A stretch of 63,107 nucleotides of DNA, taken from an uncultured Roseateles sp. GTDB taxonomy: Bacteria > Pseudomonadota > Gammaproteobacteria > Burkholderiales > Burkholderiaceae_C. Made by a program: the position numbers and the translations under genes. Of the stretch, positions 41,801 through 50,927 are shown piece after piece (position 1 is the stretch's first letter; each line of letters begins with the position of its first letter). The stretch lies in contig NZ_CAMFJS010000028.1 of NCBI RefSeq assembly GCF_945956965.1, positions 1 through 63,107 on the forward strand, given 5' to 3'. The notes under the pieces were generated by a model. It saw nothing but the letters and a program-made list of their open reading frames with translations. It was not told the DNA's origin and ran no database searches.

Positions 41801-42664
41801 CAACAGCTCGGGCTCATTGGCCCAGCTCGCCAGGGCCGCCAGCCAGTTGCTGTAATGGCGCTGCGCCAGCTTGGCTTTGTTGAAGGGACAGGTCTTGCTG
41901 GCGAACAGGCCGTCCAGCCAGTGCTGCATGGCCTCGGCCCGCGCGGCCCAGCCCTGTTTCAAATCGGCCAAAGCGGCCGCATGCTCCGCCAGGCTGCGGG
42001 CGATCAGCTCGCCCAAGCCGCCCGTGCCTGCGCCTTCGGGCATGCTGAAGTCCAGCAGGCTGCGCGCATCTTTGCCGAGCGTCTCCACGCTGGGCCAGAC
42101 CCCCAGCGCCGTCTCCAAGGCCTCACCCCGCAAGGGGTAAAGCTCGGCGCGCCAATAGTCTTGCGCGGCCAGCAGTTGCAGCTCGGCCTCGTCGCCCTGC
42201 AGCTCTTCGTCAAACAGACAGCCGCTGTCGAAAGCATGTTCGCGCAGCATGCGCTGGCACCAGGCATCGATGGTGTGCACGGCCGCGTCGTCCATGCTCT
42301 CAGCCGCCAGGCTGAGCTGCCAGGCCGCGCGCTCACGCGCTGGGCCGGGCTCAAAGCCGGCCAGCAAGCTCTGCATAAAGGGGTCGGGCTTGGCCTGAGG
42401 GTCGCCCCGGAAGCAGCGGGCCGCGTCCAGCAGGCGCTCGCGGATGCGGTCAGACAGCTCGCGCGTGGCGGCGCGGGTGAAGGTCATCACCAGAATCTCG
42501 GCCGGCAAGAGCGGGCGCGTGAAGCTGGCGCCGGCCTCACCATGGCCCAGCACCAGGCGCAGATACAGCGCGGCAATGGTCCAGGTCTTGCCGGTGCCGG
42601 CGCTGGCTTCGATCAGGCGGCTGCCCCACAGGGGGAAGCGCAAAGGGTCAAGGGCTTCAGTCAT
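38855..42664 (-). CDS. recB: Exodeoxyribonuclease V beta subunit RecB
   Basis: The 3'-5' helicase and nuclease subunit of RecBCD, 1,269 residues. Walker A is LIEASAGTGKTWTIAALYLRL. UvrD-type motifs include VALIDEFQDTSPLQLRIF, LLIGDPKQSIYGFRGADI, VVTVHKSKGLEYPLVFLP and LLYVALTRARHALWVG. The C-terminal PD-(D/E)XK nuclease has LMGFADLVFEADGRYFVLDYKSN, with the catalytic Asp-Asp-Lys set intact. It overlaps recC by 8 bases and recD by 4. Family members are usually 1,180-1,270 residues. Confidence 0.96.
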   Translation of the reverse strand: MTEALDPLRFPLWGSRLIEASAGTGKTWTIAALYLRLVLGHGEAGASFTRPLLPAEILVMTFTRAATRELSDRIRERLLDAARCFRGDPQAKPDPFMQSLLAGFEPGPARERAAWQLSLAAESMDDAAVHTIDAWCQRMLREHAFDSGCLFDEELQGDEAELQLLAAQDYWRAELYPLRGEALETALGVWPSVETLGKDARSLLDFSMPEGAGTGGLGELIARSLAEHAAALADLKQGWAARAEAMQHWLDGLFASKTCPFNKAKLAQRHYSNWLAALASWANEPELLVPDVKTGATRFTPEGMAEAWKEGVPMALPEEFEAFAQLMQALERLPQPRTKLREHAAARIQLRLAELKQKAGTFGFADMLSRLDRALDPALNGPNALRLRERMLKQYPVALIDEFQDTSPLQLRIFNRLYALDANDAQSALLLIGDPKQSIYGFRGADIYSYLRARHATAGRHYMLGTNHRSTQDLVDSVNTLFVQAESRAGEGAFMFRAAGDEGAGAGDDLPFEPVAAKGRAERLVFSGQDPTPALSFAFDAELRDGKSSQRLFAAHCAERIVTLLNDEGAGFADAQAGSFVRLRPADMAVLVRTGREALAVRRELRRRGVASVYLSDKDSVFASAEALDLLRWLKAVAAPLDTRLVRAALATGMLGLSLDELARLAADDEAFEARSEQLKALRQVWLKQGVLAMLRQTLHRLDLPAHWLQDEAANGERQLTNFLHLAELLQAASRQLEGEQALVRWLATEIEDAAAGGGAGGDEQVLRLESDADLVKVVTVHKSKGLEYPLVFLPFACSYRAVEQARSSFVKVVGAAGESQLHLQLNKDLVAAADRDRLREDLRLLYVALTRARHALWVGVAALNVRGGKDCTAHRSALGFLLGGPDKMDAAELQACLEHLVKGRTAFALLPMPNQAPVASALRSRGAPPALCELQTYAAEFERNWTIGSFSALVRALAQPGVASAAAAATAVSVAAARDDEAAEASEAGQSGSSTLVAALSVASRPALIGTEEQDLAPWHAFPRGALAGNFLHDQLEWLMSEQTPGIGLAGSPDLQEQLRRRCERGLWAKHEPKVQAWLSQVCSRVLPPLGLALQDIRYSLPEMEFWFPSAGLAVAELDGLCRQNLLGGPSRHSRPELPQRELRGMLMGFADLVFEADGRYFVLDYKSNALGWRDEDYHPEALEAAMAAHRYEVQAAIYLLALHRLLQARLGAAYDPEQHLGGAVFYFLRGVNGPAAGCYTLRPPVAFLTQLDGLFQQQSLQDEATAP

Positions 42665-45600
42665 GGTTCTGGGCCAGCTCGGCGCTGCCGTGCAGTTGCA
42701 GCGTCACATGGGTTTGCATCCACTGATGCAAGGGGGCGAACAGGGCTTGGGCCAGCTCATCAAACTGGCCATCGGCGCTGAGCGCGGCAAAGTCGGCATA
42801 GCAGCGCGCCAGCGTGGCCTCACTACCCTCGCCTTGCGCCAGCGCACCGAAGCCGCCGCCTTCAAACACGGCGGCCACATCGGCGGCCTCGCTGACCCGG
42901 GCCAGCGCCGTCTTGGCTGCAAAAGGCAGGGGCGCTTGCATGCCGAGTCCCCAGGCGCGCAGCAGTTCGGTCAAGATGGCGTGCGCCTCGTCCTGCGCCA
43001 GCGGGTTGACATAGACCAGCGCGTCGCGGCCCACCAGCAAGCCCTGCACCGCCTCACCGCAGGCGCTGGCCACCAGGGTGCGCACCCAGGCGCCCAAGAG
43101 ATGGTCGGCACGCGGCGTCAGGCTCTTGGCGTCTTTGCACAAGCGGCTGGGCAGCAGTTGCAGCCACACCAGCTGCTCTTGCGCGGGCGTGGCCTGCAGG
43201 CCGTCCAGCCAGTCATCCAAGAGCAAGGCAGTCGCCCTATCGGCAGCGTCCTCGGCGGGCAGCTCAAACTGCAGCCGCGCCATCGCCGCCTTGTGCGGGA
43301 ACAGGCTTTGCATCTCGCACCAGCGCTGCAACATGGGCATCAGGGCCTCGGCCAGCAGGCGCTCCTGGCGGCGACCTAACTCGCCAATCGGCAGGCGGCC
43401 GGCGGCGCGAATGCGCGCGCTTTGCTCCTGCACCTGGGCCAACAATCGCTCGGGCGAGGCGGCAGCTTGGGCAAAGTCCTGCTCGCCCAGCCCCAGCAAG
43501 ACCGCGTGGGTCAGCTCGCTCAGCAAGCTCCATTCCTGCAGGCCATCGAGGCCAAAGCTCTCATCATCTTCCAGCGCCTCGTCCTCATCGCGGAATTGCA
43601 CATCCAGGCGCTGCTTGAAAAACTCGCGCACCGGGTTCTTCAAAAAATTCACCAGGGCAGCCATATTCAGGGCCGGCAGGTCTTGCGGCGGCAGGGCCGC
43701 GGCGGGCGTGTCGGCTGCTTCTTCGTTCACCGCATGCGCCTGGCGCCACTCGCGGGCATAGCTGAGCAGGCGCGCATCGTTTTCAAAATAGCGGCGGCTG
43801 AAGGGCTGCAAGGGATGGGCCGTGGTGCGCGCATCCACCTCGGCCTGGCCCCAGCCTGTGGCCAGATAGTCACGCAGCTGCGAGACCAGCACCGAGGGTG
43901 GCTGCTCGCTGTTGTCGCGCACGCTGCGGCCGCTCCAGCTGATGTAGAGCCGCTGGCGGGCCGAGAGCAAGGCCTCCAGAATCAGCTGCCGGTCATCGTC
44001 CCTCCCCGAGCGATCGCCCGGGCGCTGCTGGCCGGGCAGGCCCATCAGGTCGAAGTCGCTACGCATGCTGCGGCGCGGGTAATCGCCATCATTCATGCCC
44101 AGCAGGCAAACCACTTCAAAGGGCACGGCGCGCATCGGCATCAAGGTGCAGAAGGTGATGCCGCCGGCCTTGAAACGCTTGTTCAAAGTGGGCAGATCCA
44201 GGCCCGACAGCCAGGCTTCGCGGGCCACCACCAGTTCGATGTCATCGGCAAATTCCGCCGTCTCGCAGGCGGCCAGCCATTGCGTCAGCGCGGCATCGGC
44301 GGCGGCGAGCGTGGCGCGCTCCTGATCGTCCTGAGCCAGGAAAAAATTCGCCAGCAATTCGCGGCCGCGCTCACCCCAGGCCTGCGGCGTGGCCAGGGTG
44401 CTGCTCAATCGCCACCAGGCTTCCAGCGCACCCAGCAGCTCGGCCAGATGGCCGGCCAGGGCGGCGTCCAGGCCGCCCACTTCGGCATAAGCGGCAATGC
44501 CGGCGAAAGGCTCGCGGTGCGCCGTGGTGTCGCCCACCGCATAGCCCAGCAAGATGCGGCGCAGGCCGAACAGCCAGCTGTTCTGTTCGCCGCAAGCGGC
44601 CAGGCCTAGCTCGCCGCGCTGCTCGGCATTGAGCCCCCAACGGATGCCCGCCCCTTCCATCCACTGCGTCAAGCGCGGCAGGTCAGCGGGTGTGAGGCCA
44701 AAGCGCGCGGCCACGGCCGGCACATCCAGCAGGTCGCGCACCTCGCTCAAACGGCAGCGCTGTTGCGGCAGGCGCAGCAGCCACTCCAGCGCGATCATCA
44801 GCGGGTTGTGGCCGCGATCTTTCAGGTCGGCGATGTCGAAGGGGATGAAGCGCTTGTCGCCACGCCCGTTGAAACCGTACTGGCCGAACACCGAGCGGAT
44901 GGCCGGAGCGAAGGCGTCGATATCGGGCACCATCACCACGATGTCGCGCGGCTGCAGGCCGGGTGTTTTGGCCAGCAGGTCCAGCAACTGGTCTTGCAGA
45001 ATTTCCACCTCACGCTGCGCGCCGTGGGCGATGTGGAAGACGATGGAGCGGTCGTCCGCCTGCAGCGGCTGCGCAAGCGCCGGGTGCTCGGCCAGCGGCA
45101 CCAGTTCGCGAATGCGCGCCTGCACCTGGCTCAGCAGGCTGGCGCCCTCGCCTTCGTCAAACAAATCGATCTTGGCCAGGGCGAAGCGCTCCTGCGCCTG
45201 CAAGGCATCGTCAAAGGCATCGAGCTGGCGCACAAAGTCACGGCCCTGGCGGCCCCAGCTGGCCAGCAAGGGGTGGGCATGCTGGTGCATGGATTCCAGG
45301 CCCACCTCGGCCAGGTCCAGGCCAGCACGCAAGGGCTGGCGGCGCCGGCTGATCTTGAGTAACTCGCGGCCGTCGATGATGTCGGCCCAGTGGAAGCGGC
45401 AAGGGTTGGGGATGGCCAGAATCACCTGGCAATGCGCCGACAAAGCGGCCAGCGCCTCCAGCGTCTGCATGGGCACATGGGTCATGCCGAACAGCACCAC
45501 GCGGCGCGCCATCGGCGCTACCGGCCGCTGACCCGCATGCAGCGCGGCCACAAAGCGCTGATGCAGCTGCGGCCGACTGGCGCCGCGCTCACTGGCGCTC

Positions 45601-46217
45601 AGCGGCTGCTGCAGCGCGCGCCACAACAGGGCCTGCCAGCGCTGGTCGGCAGCCAGGGCTGGCGCGCTGGCCGGGTCTTGGCCAAGCTGGGCAGGCAAGG
45701 TGTCATGCCCGGCACCCCAGGCTTCCAGCCAATCGCTGCGGTAGACCTGGTATTGGTCAAACAAGTCGGCCAGGCGCTGGGCCAGCTGCAAGCGCCGCTC
45801 CATGCCGCCCAGGCTCAGAAATCCCAGCAAGGGCTCAAAGCCGGCCTGCGCTTGCAGCTGCGGCAGCAATTGCATCAAACGCCAGGTCAGCGGCAGCTTG
45901 TCTAACTTCGATTCCGCAGGCACTGCGGCGCGGCCCAGCAACTGCCGATAGGCACGCCACAAAAAGCGCCCGGGCAGCTCCACCCGGGTGGCGGCGCAGA
46001 TGCCGGTTTGCTGCGCCAACGTCATCTTCAACCACTCCGCCACGCCATTGCTTTGCACCAGAAAGATCTCTTCCTCCAGCGGCAGCAAGGGCTGGCGACG
46101 CAACCACTCGAACACGGCGTCGCCCAATAACTCGGCACGGTTGCCGTGCAAAACCAGAAGGCCGGGCGTGATCGAAGTGGCGGGGAGTTCGGGCGAGGCC
46201 GAGGGGCGGTCAGTCAT
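42657..46217 (-). CDS. recC: Exodeoxyribonuclease V gamma subunit RecC
   Basis: The Chi-scanning subunit of RecBCD, 1,186 residues. It starts near GLLVLHGNRAELLGDAVFEWLRRQP. Motifs of the inactive helicase fold are visible, such as LPLEEEIFLVQSNGVAEWLKMTLA, RVVLFGMTHVPMQTLEAL, DIVVMVPDIDAFAPAIRSVFG and EVVCLLGMNDGDYPR. It is the first gene of recC-recB-recD, and the overlaps indicate one transcript. Chi recognition residues cannot be judged from sequence alone. It is divergent from the SRPBCC gene across about 230 bases without a gene. Confidence 0.95.
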   Translation of the reverse strand: MTDRPSASPELPATSITPGLLVLHGNRAELLGDAVFEWLRRQPLLPLEEEIFLVQSNGVAEWLKMTLAQQTGICAATRVELPGRFLWRAYRQLLGRAAVPAESKLDKLPLTWRLMQLLPQLQAQAGFEPLLGFLSLGGMERRLQLAQRLADLFDQYQVYRSDWLEAWGAGHDTLPAQLGQDPASAPALAADQRWQALLWRALQQPLSASERGASRPQLHQRFVAALHAGQRPVAPMARRVVLFGMTHVPMQTLEALAALSAHCQVILAIPNPCRFHWADIIDGRELLKISRRRQPLRAGLDLAEVGLESMHQHAHPLLASWGRQGRDFVRQLDAFDDALQAQERFALAKIDLFDEGEGASLLSQVQARIRELVPLAEHPALAQPLQADDRSIVFHIAHGAQREVEILQDQLLDLLAKTPGLQPRDIVVMVPDIDAFAPAIRSVFGQYGFNGRGDKRFIPFDIADLKDRGHNPLMIALEWLLRLPQQRCRLSEVRDLLDVPAVAARFGLTPADLPRLTQWMEGAGIRWGLNAEQRGELGLAACGEQNSWLFGLRRILLGYAVGDTTAHREPFAGIAAYAEVGGLDAALAGHLAELLGALEAWWRLSSTLATPQAWGERGRELLANFFLAQDDQERATLAAADAALTQWLAACETAEFADDIELVVAREAWLSGLDLPTLNKRFKAGGITFCTLMPMRAVPFEVVCLLGMNDGDYPRRSMRSDFDLMGLPGQQRPGDRSGRDDDRQLILEALLSARQRLYISWSGRSVRDNSEQPPSVLVSQLRDYLATGWGQAEVDARTTAHPLQPFSRRYFENDARLLSYAREWRQAHAVNEEAADTPAAALPPQDLPALNMAALVNFLKNPVREFFKQRLDVQFRDEDEALEDDESFGLDGLQEWSLLSELTHAVLLGLGEQDFAQAAASPERLLAQVQEQSARIRAAGRLPIGELGRRQERLLAEALMPMLQRWCEMQSLFPHKAAMARLQFELPAEDAADRATALLLDDWLDGLQATPAQEQLVWLQLLPSRLCKDAKSLTPRADHLLGAWVRTLVASACGEAVQGLLVGRDALVYVNPLAQDEAHAILTELLRAWGLGMQAPLPFAAKTALARVSEAADVAAVFEGGGFGALAQGEGSEATLARCYADFAALSADGQFDELAQALFAPLHQWMQTHVTLQLHGSAELAQNHD

Positions 46218-46449
46218 GGAGTTTTCGGTGACGGTGGCGGCGGTGCGGGAGTCGGCAATTCAGGCAAGCCCGGGCGGTGTGGCGCTGGCGTGAGCCATTG
46301 TCAGCCAGGGCGAAGCCGGCTTGGCCATGAAGATGAAACTTCCTGAGCCGGAATGGCAATGCTCACGACACAAGTCGATGGCTGGCAGCTTGGCGGCAGA
46401 ATCCCGGCAGGCATTCTTCTTCACCCATTCTTTCTTTCTCGGAGTTCCC

Positions 46450-46866
46450 ATGAAGATCAGCGTCAGCACCCTCGTCCAGGCCCCGATTGCCGAAGTCTGG
46501 CGCGCTTACACCTCGCCGGAGGACATCAAGGTCTGGAACACCGCCTCGCCGGACTGGCACACCACCGCGGCCAGCGTGGACTTGCGTGTCGGCGGCCAGT
46601 TTTCATCGCGCATGGAAGCCAAAGACGGCTCCTTCGGCTTCGACTTTGCCGGCGAATACACCGAGGTCCGGGCGCCTCATCACCTGGCCTACCGCTTTGG
46701 CGATCGCATCGGCGTGGTCGACTTTGCCGAGACCCCGAACGGCGTGACGGTCACCGTCACTTTCGACGGCGAAGCCACCCACACCGAGGAACAGCAGCGC
46801 AGCGGCTGGCAGGCCATTCTCGACAGCTTTGCGCGGCATGTGGTGGGAGCAAGGCCCCAGGCTTGA
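46450..46866 (+). CDS. SRPBCC/AHSA1-family protein
   Basis: A START-like ligand-binding fold protein of 138 residues. It starts MKISVSTLVQAPIAEVWRAYTSPEDIKVWN, the typical AHSA1 opening. The centre is SRMEAKDGSFGFDFAGEYTEV and the end GWQAILDSFARHV matches the C-terminal helix. GGAG lies about 9 bases ahead of the ATG at 46450. A longer frame from 46321 is not conserved in style. The ligand is unknown. It converges on the coiled-coil protein gene. Confidence 0.88.
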   Translation: MKISVSTLVQAPIAEVWRAYTSPEDIKVWNTASPDWHTTAASVDLRVGGQFSSRMEAKDGSFGFDFAGEYTEVRAPHHLAYRFGDRIGVVDFAETPNGVTVTVTFDGEATHTEEQQRSGWQAILDSFARHVVGARPQA

Positions 46867-46902
46867 GGGCGAGGCAGTTCGGCACCCCGCGGGACTGACC
46901 CG

Positions 46903-49026
46903 TCAACGCCGCAGCTGCGCGGCCTGTGCCACCCGCTGCAGATCCAAGGCTTCTGGCGCGGGCGCGGCTTGGCGCGAGCTCTGCGCCACCTTGGCCAGCA
47001 CCTGACTCAAATCGCCCAACGCGCCCAGGTCTAGCGCCGCCGCCGGCGCGGCTGGTGGCAGCTGGATGCTGGCCAGATCCAGTTCCAGCGCCTGGGCAGT
47101 GCTTGCTTCTTGCTGCGGCGCTAACTCACGGATCTGTATTTGAGTGGGGTCGAAGGCCGCCGGCTTTGCATTGGCCTGGCTCACATTCAAATTGATGTGC
47201 AAAAGGGCGGCCAGCTCAGCCCGCTCGCGTTCGGCTTGGGCTTCACGGGCCAGGCGAACCTGCTCACGCCGAGCTGCTTCCTGTGCCTCTGCCAGTTGCG
47301 CCGCGGCCACTGCCTGGGCTTCAGCTTCCGCTCGCTGGGCCGCCAGTTCAGCCGCCCGCTGTTCGGCCAAGGCCCTCACTTGGGCCTGCCTTGCCACTTC
47401 TTCTGCAGCCTTGAGTGCCGCAGCGCGTTCAGCCGCCAGTTGCGCCTGCAGCCTTGCCTGCTCGGCAGCTCGCACTTCAGCGGCGGCAGCTGCAGCAGCA
47501 GATTGGGCAGCAGCCGCTGCCGCCGCTAGCTTGGCCTGGCGCGCCGCTTCTTTGCGGGCCTTGGCCGCATCGCGCGCCTGGGCAAGCTCATGTTGGCGCA
47601 GGGCCTGTGCGGCGTCCTTTGCGGCCTTGGCTTGTGCGGCCTTTGCGCTCGCCTCAGCTTGCGCTTGCGCCTGTTTCTGCGCCTGTCTGCGCAACTGTTC
47701 CTGCGCTTGCTCATGCGCCATCTGTGCGTCACGCCAACGCCGTACATCTTGGCCGACCTGGGCCTGCAAAGACGCCATCAGCGGCTGCATCTGCTGGTCG
47801 AGTTCCGTGTAGGCCCGCTCGGACTGACTCTGCTGCAAAGCCAGGGCCTGGCCGCAAGCCTCTTGGGCCTGGGCCATCTGCTGCTGAAGCCGCTGCAGGC
47901 TGGCCGCCTGGGCCAGGCGGGCCGCATGCGCGGCCAACAAGCGCGCCCGGCATTGCTCGGCCAAGGCGCTGGCTTGCGCTTGCAGCTGCAGCCCTTGATC
48001 GGCCTGCGCCTTGGCGCGGGCGGGCAGTTCTTCGTCGGCCAGTTGCTGGGCCAATGCCTGCGCTTGGCTCAGCAGCTGCCGGAAGAAGTCCGCCAACTGC
48101 GCAGCGCGTTGGCGCTTTGCCAGCTCTTCTTGCTGATGCTGGCGCGCCAGCGCCAAGACCTCCGTCTGCAACTGGGCGGCCAAGTCGCTGGCCTCGGCCA
48201 GGCATTGCGCATGGGCGGCAGCAAGGGTCTGCTGCGTTTGCACGCAGCGCTGCAGGCTGGCAGCCAGTTGCAGGTGCAGCATGGCCTGCAAGGCAGCCGC
48301 AGCAGCAGCTTCTTGTTGACGCCGCCGTCTGGCCCATTCATCCGCAGCCCGCGCCAGCACCTGGGCTTGCAATTGCTGATTGCGGGCATCGACCTGGGCT
48401 TGCCACGCTGTTTGCGCAGCCAGCTCGGCACGCCGCGCCTGATCGAAGGCTAGCGACTGCGCTTGCTCGCACTCGCGCAATCGTTGCTGAACTTGGGCCT
48501 GGCGCGCGGCCCGCTCATGCACCTGGGCTTGAGCCTGCGCCTGTGCCTGCCGGGCTTGCTCTGCTTGCTCGGCAAGCAGCGCTTCTTCGGCTTGCCATGC
48601 ATCGCTGGCCGCTTGCGCAGCGGCGTCGGCAGCAGCATCAAGGCACGATTCAGCCGCCCTGCCCGCCACCGCATCAGGCAAGGCGAGCCGATCGCTGCCC
48701 AGCGCCAGCCGAAGCGGCTGAGCACGGCCGCTGATGTCCTCCACATCCACGACATCGTCCATATTCCAGCGCGGCTTGCTCGGGCGGGACGGGTTGGCTG
48801 AGCGCGGCGCCGCACCCATACCGGCCTTGCTAGCTTTGTCGCTGCCGTGGCGCTTGTCCACATGGCGCCCGTTCAAGGCGTCCACATTGGCCCGCAGCGT
48901 CTCTTGCGAGATGGACAGATCCACCGGCCTTTCGCGCTCACGCAGGAGTTGGGCAAAGTCCTGCATGACCTGATTGGGGTCAAAGCGGGCCTTGTTTTTC
49001 TCCTGATCCGGGTCGCGGGCGGGCAT
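46903..49026 (-). CDS. Ala/Gln-rich coiled-coil protein (TolA-like composition), function unknown
   Basis: A protein of 707 residues. The N-terminal 120 residues are polar and include RFDPNQVMQDFAQLLRERERPVD and WNMDDVVDVEDISG. Residues about 125-610 are an almost unbroken helical coiled coil of Ala, Gln, Glu, Arg and Lys. The C-terminal 90 residues repeat short motifs ending in Leu (FDPTQIQIRELAPQ, LELDLASIQLPP, LDLGALGDLSQVLAKVAQ). No signal peptide or transmembrane helix is seen, so it is probably cytoplasmic. The start at 49026 (MPARDPDQEKNKARFDPN) is chosen over a TTG at 49107. It lies right behind a single-pass Pro-rich membrane protein. Composition can mimic TolA, so similarity is not evidence of function. 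Confidence 0.72.
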   Translation of the reverse strand: MPARDPDQEKNKARFDPNQVMQDFAQLLRERERPVDLSISQETLRANVDALNGRHVDKRHGSDKASKAGMGAAPRSANPSRPSKPRWNMDDVVDVEDISGRAQPLRLALGSDRLALPDAVAGRAAESCLDAAADAAAQAASDAWQAEEALLAEQAEQARQAQAQAQAQVHERAARQAQVQQRLRECEQAQSLAFDQARRAELAAQTAWQAQVDARNQQLQAQVLARAADEWARRRRQQEAAAAAALQAMLHLQLAASLQRCVQTQQTLAAAHAQCLAEASDLAAQLQTEVLALARQHQQEELAKRQRAAQLADFFRQLLSQAQALAQQLADEELPARAKAQADQGLQLQAQASALAEQCRARLLAAHAARLAQAASLQRLQQQMAQAQEACGQALALQQSQSERAYTELDQQMQPLMASLQAQVGQDVRRWRDAQMAHEQAQEQLRRQAQKQAQAQAEASAKAAQAKAAKDAAQALRQHELAQARDAAKARKEAARQAKLAAAAAAAQSAAAAAAAEVRAAEQARLQAQLAAERAAALKAAEEVARQAQVRALAEQRAAELAAQRAEAEAQAVAAAQLAEAQEAARREQVRLAREAQAERERAELAALLHINLNVSQANAKPAAFDPTQIQIRELAPQQEASTAQALELDLASIQLPPAAPAAALDLGALGDLSQVLAKVAQSSRQAAPAPEALDLQRVAQAAQLRR

Positions 49027-49110
49027 GGCGCTATTGTGAGGTGCTGCAGGCTGCGGGGAATCCCGTAAATCCAGTGCCCGCAAGCGCCTGAGCGGCAGGG
49101 AACACAAGGC

Positions 49111-50859
49111 CTACCAACGGCAGCCCTTGTCCCGCACAGCGTCCAGCGCCAAGGGCACGACGGCCAACAGACCCGCCCCGCCATAGGCTTGGCGGCAGTC
49201 TTGTTTGCCGGCCTTTTCCAAGTCCTGGGCCAGCTTGGACTTTTGCTCGGGCGGGGTCGGCAACAAATCCAAGGCGCCACGCGAACCGCGGCCCGAGAGC
49301 TCACCGCCACGCGGTCGGGTAGGCAATGACAAATTCAGCCGCGCCGGTGCTTGCGGCAGCTCGCTGACGGCCGAAGGCGGTGTGGCCAAATCGCGGCCGA
49401 GCTGGCTGCCGGCGTCGGGCGCCCCCGTCAAACCCACCGCGCCGTTTTCAGGTGGCGGCAATGATGTTGACGATGAACTGGCGGCCGCCTTGCCGTCTTT
49501 GGCCGCGAGGCTGGCTCCGCTGGGCGAGCCCAGTCGCGGTGGCGCTGACGTGCTGTTGAAGCCTGGGCCGGAATGAGGGCTCAGCGAACTCGGCACTGCC
49601 GGCTCAGCCTGCGGCGCTGGCTCTGGCTTGAGTGACGGCGGGCTGGCACTCGGGGGCGCAGGAGCGCGCTCGGGCAGGCGCTCAGATGCTGACTCTGGCA
49701 GGGGCGCAGGGACTGCTGCCGGTGCTGGTGCAAGCTTGGGCTGCTCGGCGATGGCTGCCGGGCTCGACGTGAGTGGCGCCGCGTTACTCATTGGCGGCGG
49801 GGTTGTTAGCGCAGGGGCTGCTTGCAAAGGACTTGTGGCCGGCGCGGGCAAGGCTTGCACCGCCTGCCGAACAGGCATGGGCGGTGGTGCAGGAACAGCC
49901 TGAGGCGCCAAGCGGGGCAGTTGGTGCTGCAAGGGGGGTAGCTGCGGCAAGGCAGAAAGTGTTTGAGCCGCCGGCCCCGTCAACGCGGATGGCGGCACAT
50001 TGCTCGAACTGGCCGGCTTGGCCTTGAGCAAGGCGGCATCTGGCCGCACCCGCTCAAGCGCCGGGCTGCCAGCTGCGGCGTCAAACTGTTTCAAGGTCGG
50101 CGCCGGGCTGAGCGGCGCAAGCACAGGAGTCTGCAAATCAGCCGCAGACGGCGTCATCACCGCCGACTTAGGCGCAATCAGCGCTGGGGCTGATAAGCGT
50201 TGCACGGTGCTGGCAGGCGCCTTGAGCTTGGCGATGCTGGGCGCGGGAGCGGGCATCGGTTCGACGCTGACTTCGGCGGGTGCTGGTGGCGCAGCAGGCA
50301 CGTCAGGTGCAACAGGTGCAACAGGCGCAACAGGCGCAGGGGCTGCCGGGGCTGCCGGGGCCTCTGATCTTGTAGGAGGCGCGGCCACTGGTGCAGCGTC
50401 CTGCCTTGCAACGGGCGTCTGGGCCGCAGGCCTCGCGGGTGCTGCGGGCGGCGCCAATGCATCAGCATCGGCGCTGACCGGCGGCACAGCCTTGGGTGCC
50501 CAAGGCCCCAGCTGGGCCGCGCCGGGTGGCGTGGTGGCCGCGGGCGTCTGCGCCTGTTCGCGCACCGCGCCGCCAAAGCGCTCTTGCGGCGCGCTGCCGC
50601 GGGGCCCGTTATGGCGCGGCAGCGCCGCGGGGTCGCCATCAGGGCTGCCGTTCACCGGCCCTTGCAAGGTGATATTGAGCCGGCCCCACACGCCATCCCC
50701 CGGGGGCGCCGTGCCGGTGGTATTGCCCACCAGCAGCACCAGCCACAGGTGCAGCAGGCCGGCCAGCAGCAGGCATTGCTGCATGCGCACCGGCTCAGCC
50801 GGGCGGCGGCCCAGGCCAAGGGCGGCGATCCAACTGCGCGGGCGAGCTAGGGCATGCAT
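49111..50859 (-). CDS. Single-pass Pro/Ala-rich envelope protein (TonB-like architecture)
   Basis: A protein of 582 residues. A short cytoplasmic N-terminus and one transmembrane helix (about 27-46, QQCLLLAGLLHLWLVLLVG) are followed by some 480 residues dominated by Pro, Ala, Ser and Val, as in periplasm-spanning proteins. A compact C-terminal end contains DCRQAYGGAGLLAVVPLALD and finishes VRDKGCRW; the two Cys could form a disulfide. The layout recalls TonB/TolA-type energy transducers, but no TonB domain is evident. The start at 50859 lies just after an ATTG-rich stretch (about 50883-50906). It probably forms an operon with the downstream coiled-coil gene. Confidence 0.75.
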   Translation of the reverse strand: MHALARPRSWIAALGLGRRPAEPVRMQQCLLLAGLLHLWLVLLVGNTTGTAPPGDGVWGRLNITLQGPVNGSPDGDPAALPRHNGPRGSAPQERFGGAVREQAQTPAATTPPGAAQLGPWAPKAVPPVSADADALAPPAAPARPAAQTPVARQDAAPVAAPPTRSEAPAAPAAPAPVAPVAPVAPDVPAAPPAPAEVSVEPMPAPAPSIAKLKAPASTVQRLSAPALIAPKSAVMTPSAADLQTPVLAPLSPAPTLKQFDAAAGSPALERVRPDAALLKAKPASSSNVPPSALTGPAAQTLSALPQLPPLQHQLPRLAPQAVPAPPPMPVRQAVQALPAPATSPLQAAPALTTPPPMSNAAPLTSSPAAIAEQPKLAPAPAAVPAPLPESASERLPERAPAPPSASPPSLKPEPAPQAEPAVPSSLSPHSGPGFNSTSAPPRLGSPSGASLAAKDGKAAASSSSTSLPPPENGAVGLTGAPDAGSQLGRDLATPPSAVSELPQAPARLNLSLPTRPRGGELSGRGSRGALDLLPTPPEQKSKLAQDLEKAGKQDCRQAYGGAGLLAVVPLALDAVRDKGCRW

Positions 50860-50927
50860 GCGTGAAGCTGGCGGCTGTTGGCGGATTGATTGATTAATTG
50901 ATTGACTGACGAAGTCCGGTGTGCGCC

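Noticed and set aside
40190-42781. 863-codon plus-strand open frame
   Set aside because: It is antisense to recB, Gln/Ala/His-rich and without domains; a codon-bias shadow of GC-rich DNA.
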